A DNA stretch of 64,000 bases from the NCBI GenBank assembly GCA_019843655.1, contig JACDQD010000002.1:15337154-15401153 (forward strand). The letters are read 5' to 3'. Position 1 is the stretch's first letter; each line of letters starts with the position of its first letter. Below, piece after piece: positions 63,701 to 64,000 of this stretch. Source of the DNA: Lethocerus indicus (lineage: Eukaryota > Arthropoda > Insecta > Hemiptera > Belostomatidae). Made by a program: the position numbers and the translations under genes. The notes under the pieces were generated by a model. The model worked only from the letters and a program-made list of their open reading frames with translations. It searched no databases and was not told the origin of the DNA.

Positions 63701-64000
63701 TATTTCAATATTTTTCAAAATAATTCGATTATTCTTAGGTCATAATTGAACATGAGAATTGGGAACGTGACTCAATCTAATGATATTTGAACACCAAATG
63801 GAAGAGAATGAAGTAATGCAATATATCTGCCCAATAGAGTGTGACACGTGTCGAATGCTGATCGATGCGAATTTAGGTTGCGGCGTACAACGCGATATGG
63901 AAAGTACTTTCGGAACCGCTCCGTAAAATCCGCTTATGATGAATACCAAGAGAAACAGGAGCATAAGTCATTTGACTCATAATTGCTCGCTCGGCAACCA
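60761..64000. other. Mixed non-coding stretch
   Basis: AT-rich DNA with GC-richer patches at 61690-61920 and 63080-63420. The duplicated word AGAGGGACRWG occurs near 61787-61808. Frames of 72-91 codons at 63311-63723 lie on both strands and are unrecognised. No gene is supported up to the window edge. Confidence 0.4.
62480..62510. repeat. Small hairpin flanked by direct repeats
   Basis: CGGTCCTA (62484-62491), loop CGC, and TAGGACCG (62495-62502) form a perfect 8-bp stem. GTTTCGGT is present directly at 62480-62487 and again at 62503-62510. The stem alone could be chance; the combination with direct repeats is more unusual. Confidence 0.45.

Overview
The window looks like non-coding DNA from an invertebrate nuclear genome, most likely an arthropod and probably an insect. 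The background is AT-rich and CpG is not depleted. There are long pure (TA)n arrays and one short TTAA-flanked terminal-inverted-repeat element, but no vertebrate-type repeats. No operon-like layout is visible, and no open reading frame of ordinary length matches a protein family I recognise. The assignment is inference from composition and signals; no database search was possible. I found no rRNA, convincing tRNA, CRISPR array, reverse transcriptase or transposase gene.

The best candidate transcription unit lies on the + strand. A G-rich then CpG-rich block at about 12,980-13,334 contains two copies of the arthropod initiator TCAGTC. It leads into an open frame starting with ATG at 13,335 and followed by a possible splice donor after 13,503. 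Downstream on the same strand lies a near-ideal recursive splice site (pyrimidine tract, CAG, then GTAAGT) at 31,731-31,749. A weaker one lies at 42,026-42,052, with still weaker look-alikes around them. The simplest model that joins these signals is a promoter and first exon near 13.1-13.5 kb followed by a very long intron (more than 50 kb) removed in steps. This model is inference. The rest of the window could equally be intergenic.

The remaining sequence alternates between AT-rich stretches and GC-rich, CpG-containing blocks of about 200-500 bp. Examples are at 1.6, 3.4-3.8, 5.9-6.2, 17.1-17.5, 21.1-21.5, 25.5-26.0, 31.1-31.6, 38.3-39.4, 45.6-46.0, 49.7-51.4, 53.0-53.5, 54.8-55.3 and 59.4-60.7 kb. 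They carry short overlapping frames with no family resemblance and are better read as candidate regulatory or other non-coding elements than as genes.

Other structure includes the mobile element at 9,240-9,935 with two internal hairpins, and a compact near-palindrome at 39,238-39,274. There is a possible non-coding or alternative first exon at 38,934-39,059 with good splice signals on both sides. A 52-codon frame lies just downstream of the recursive site, and a GA-rich promoter-like or Polycomb-response-like segment lies at 54.8-55.4 kb. Recurrent ACCGGTTT and AAAATGGCG motifs are also present.
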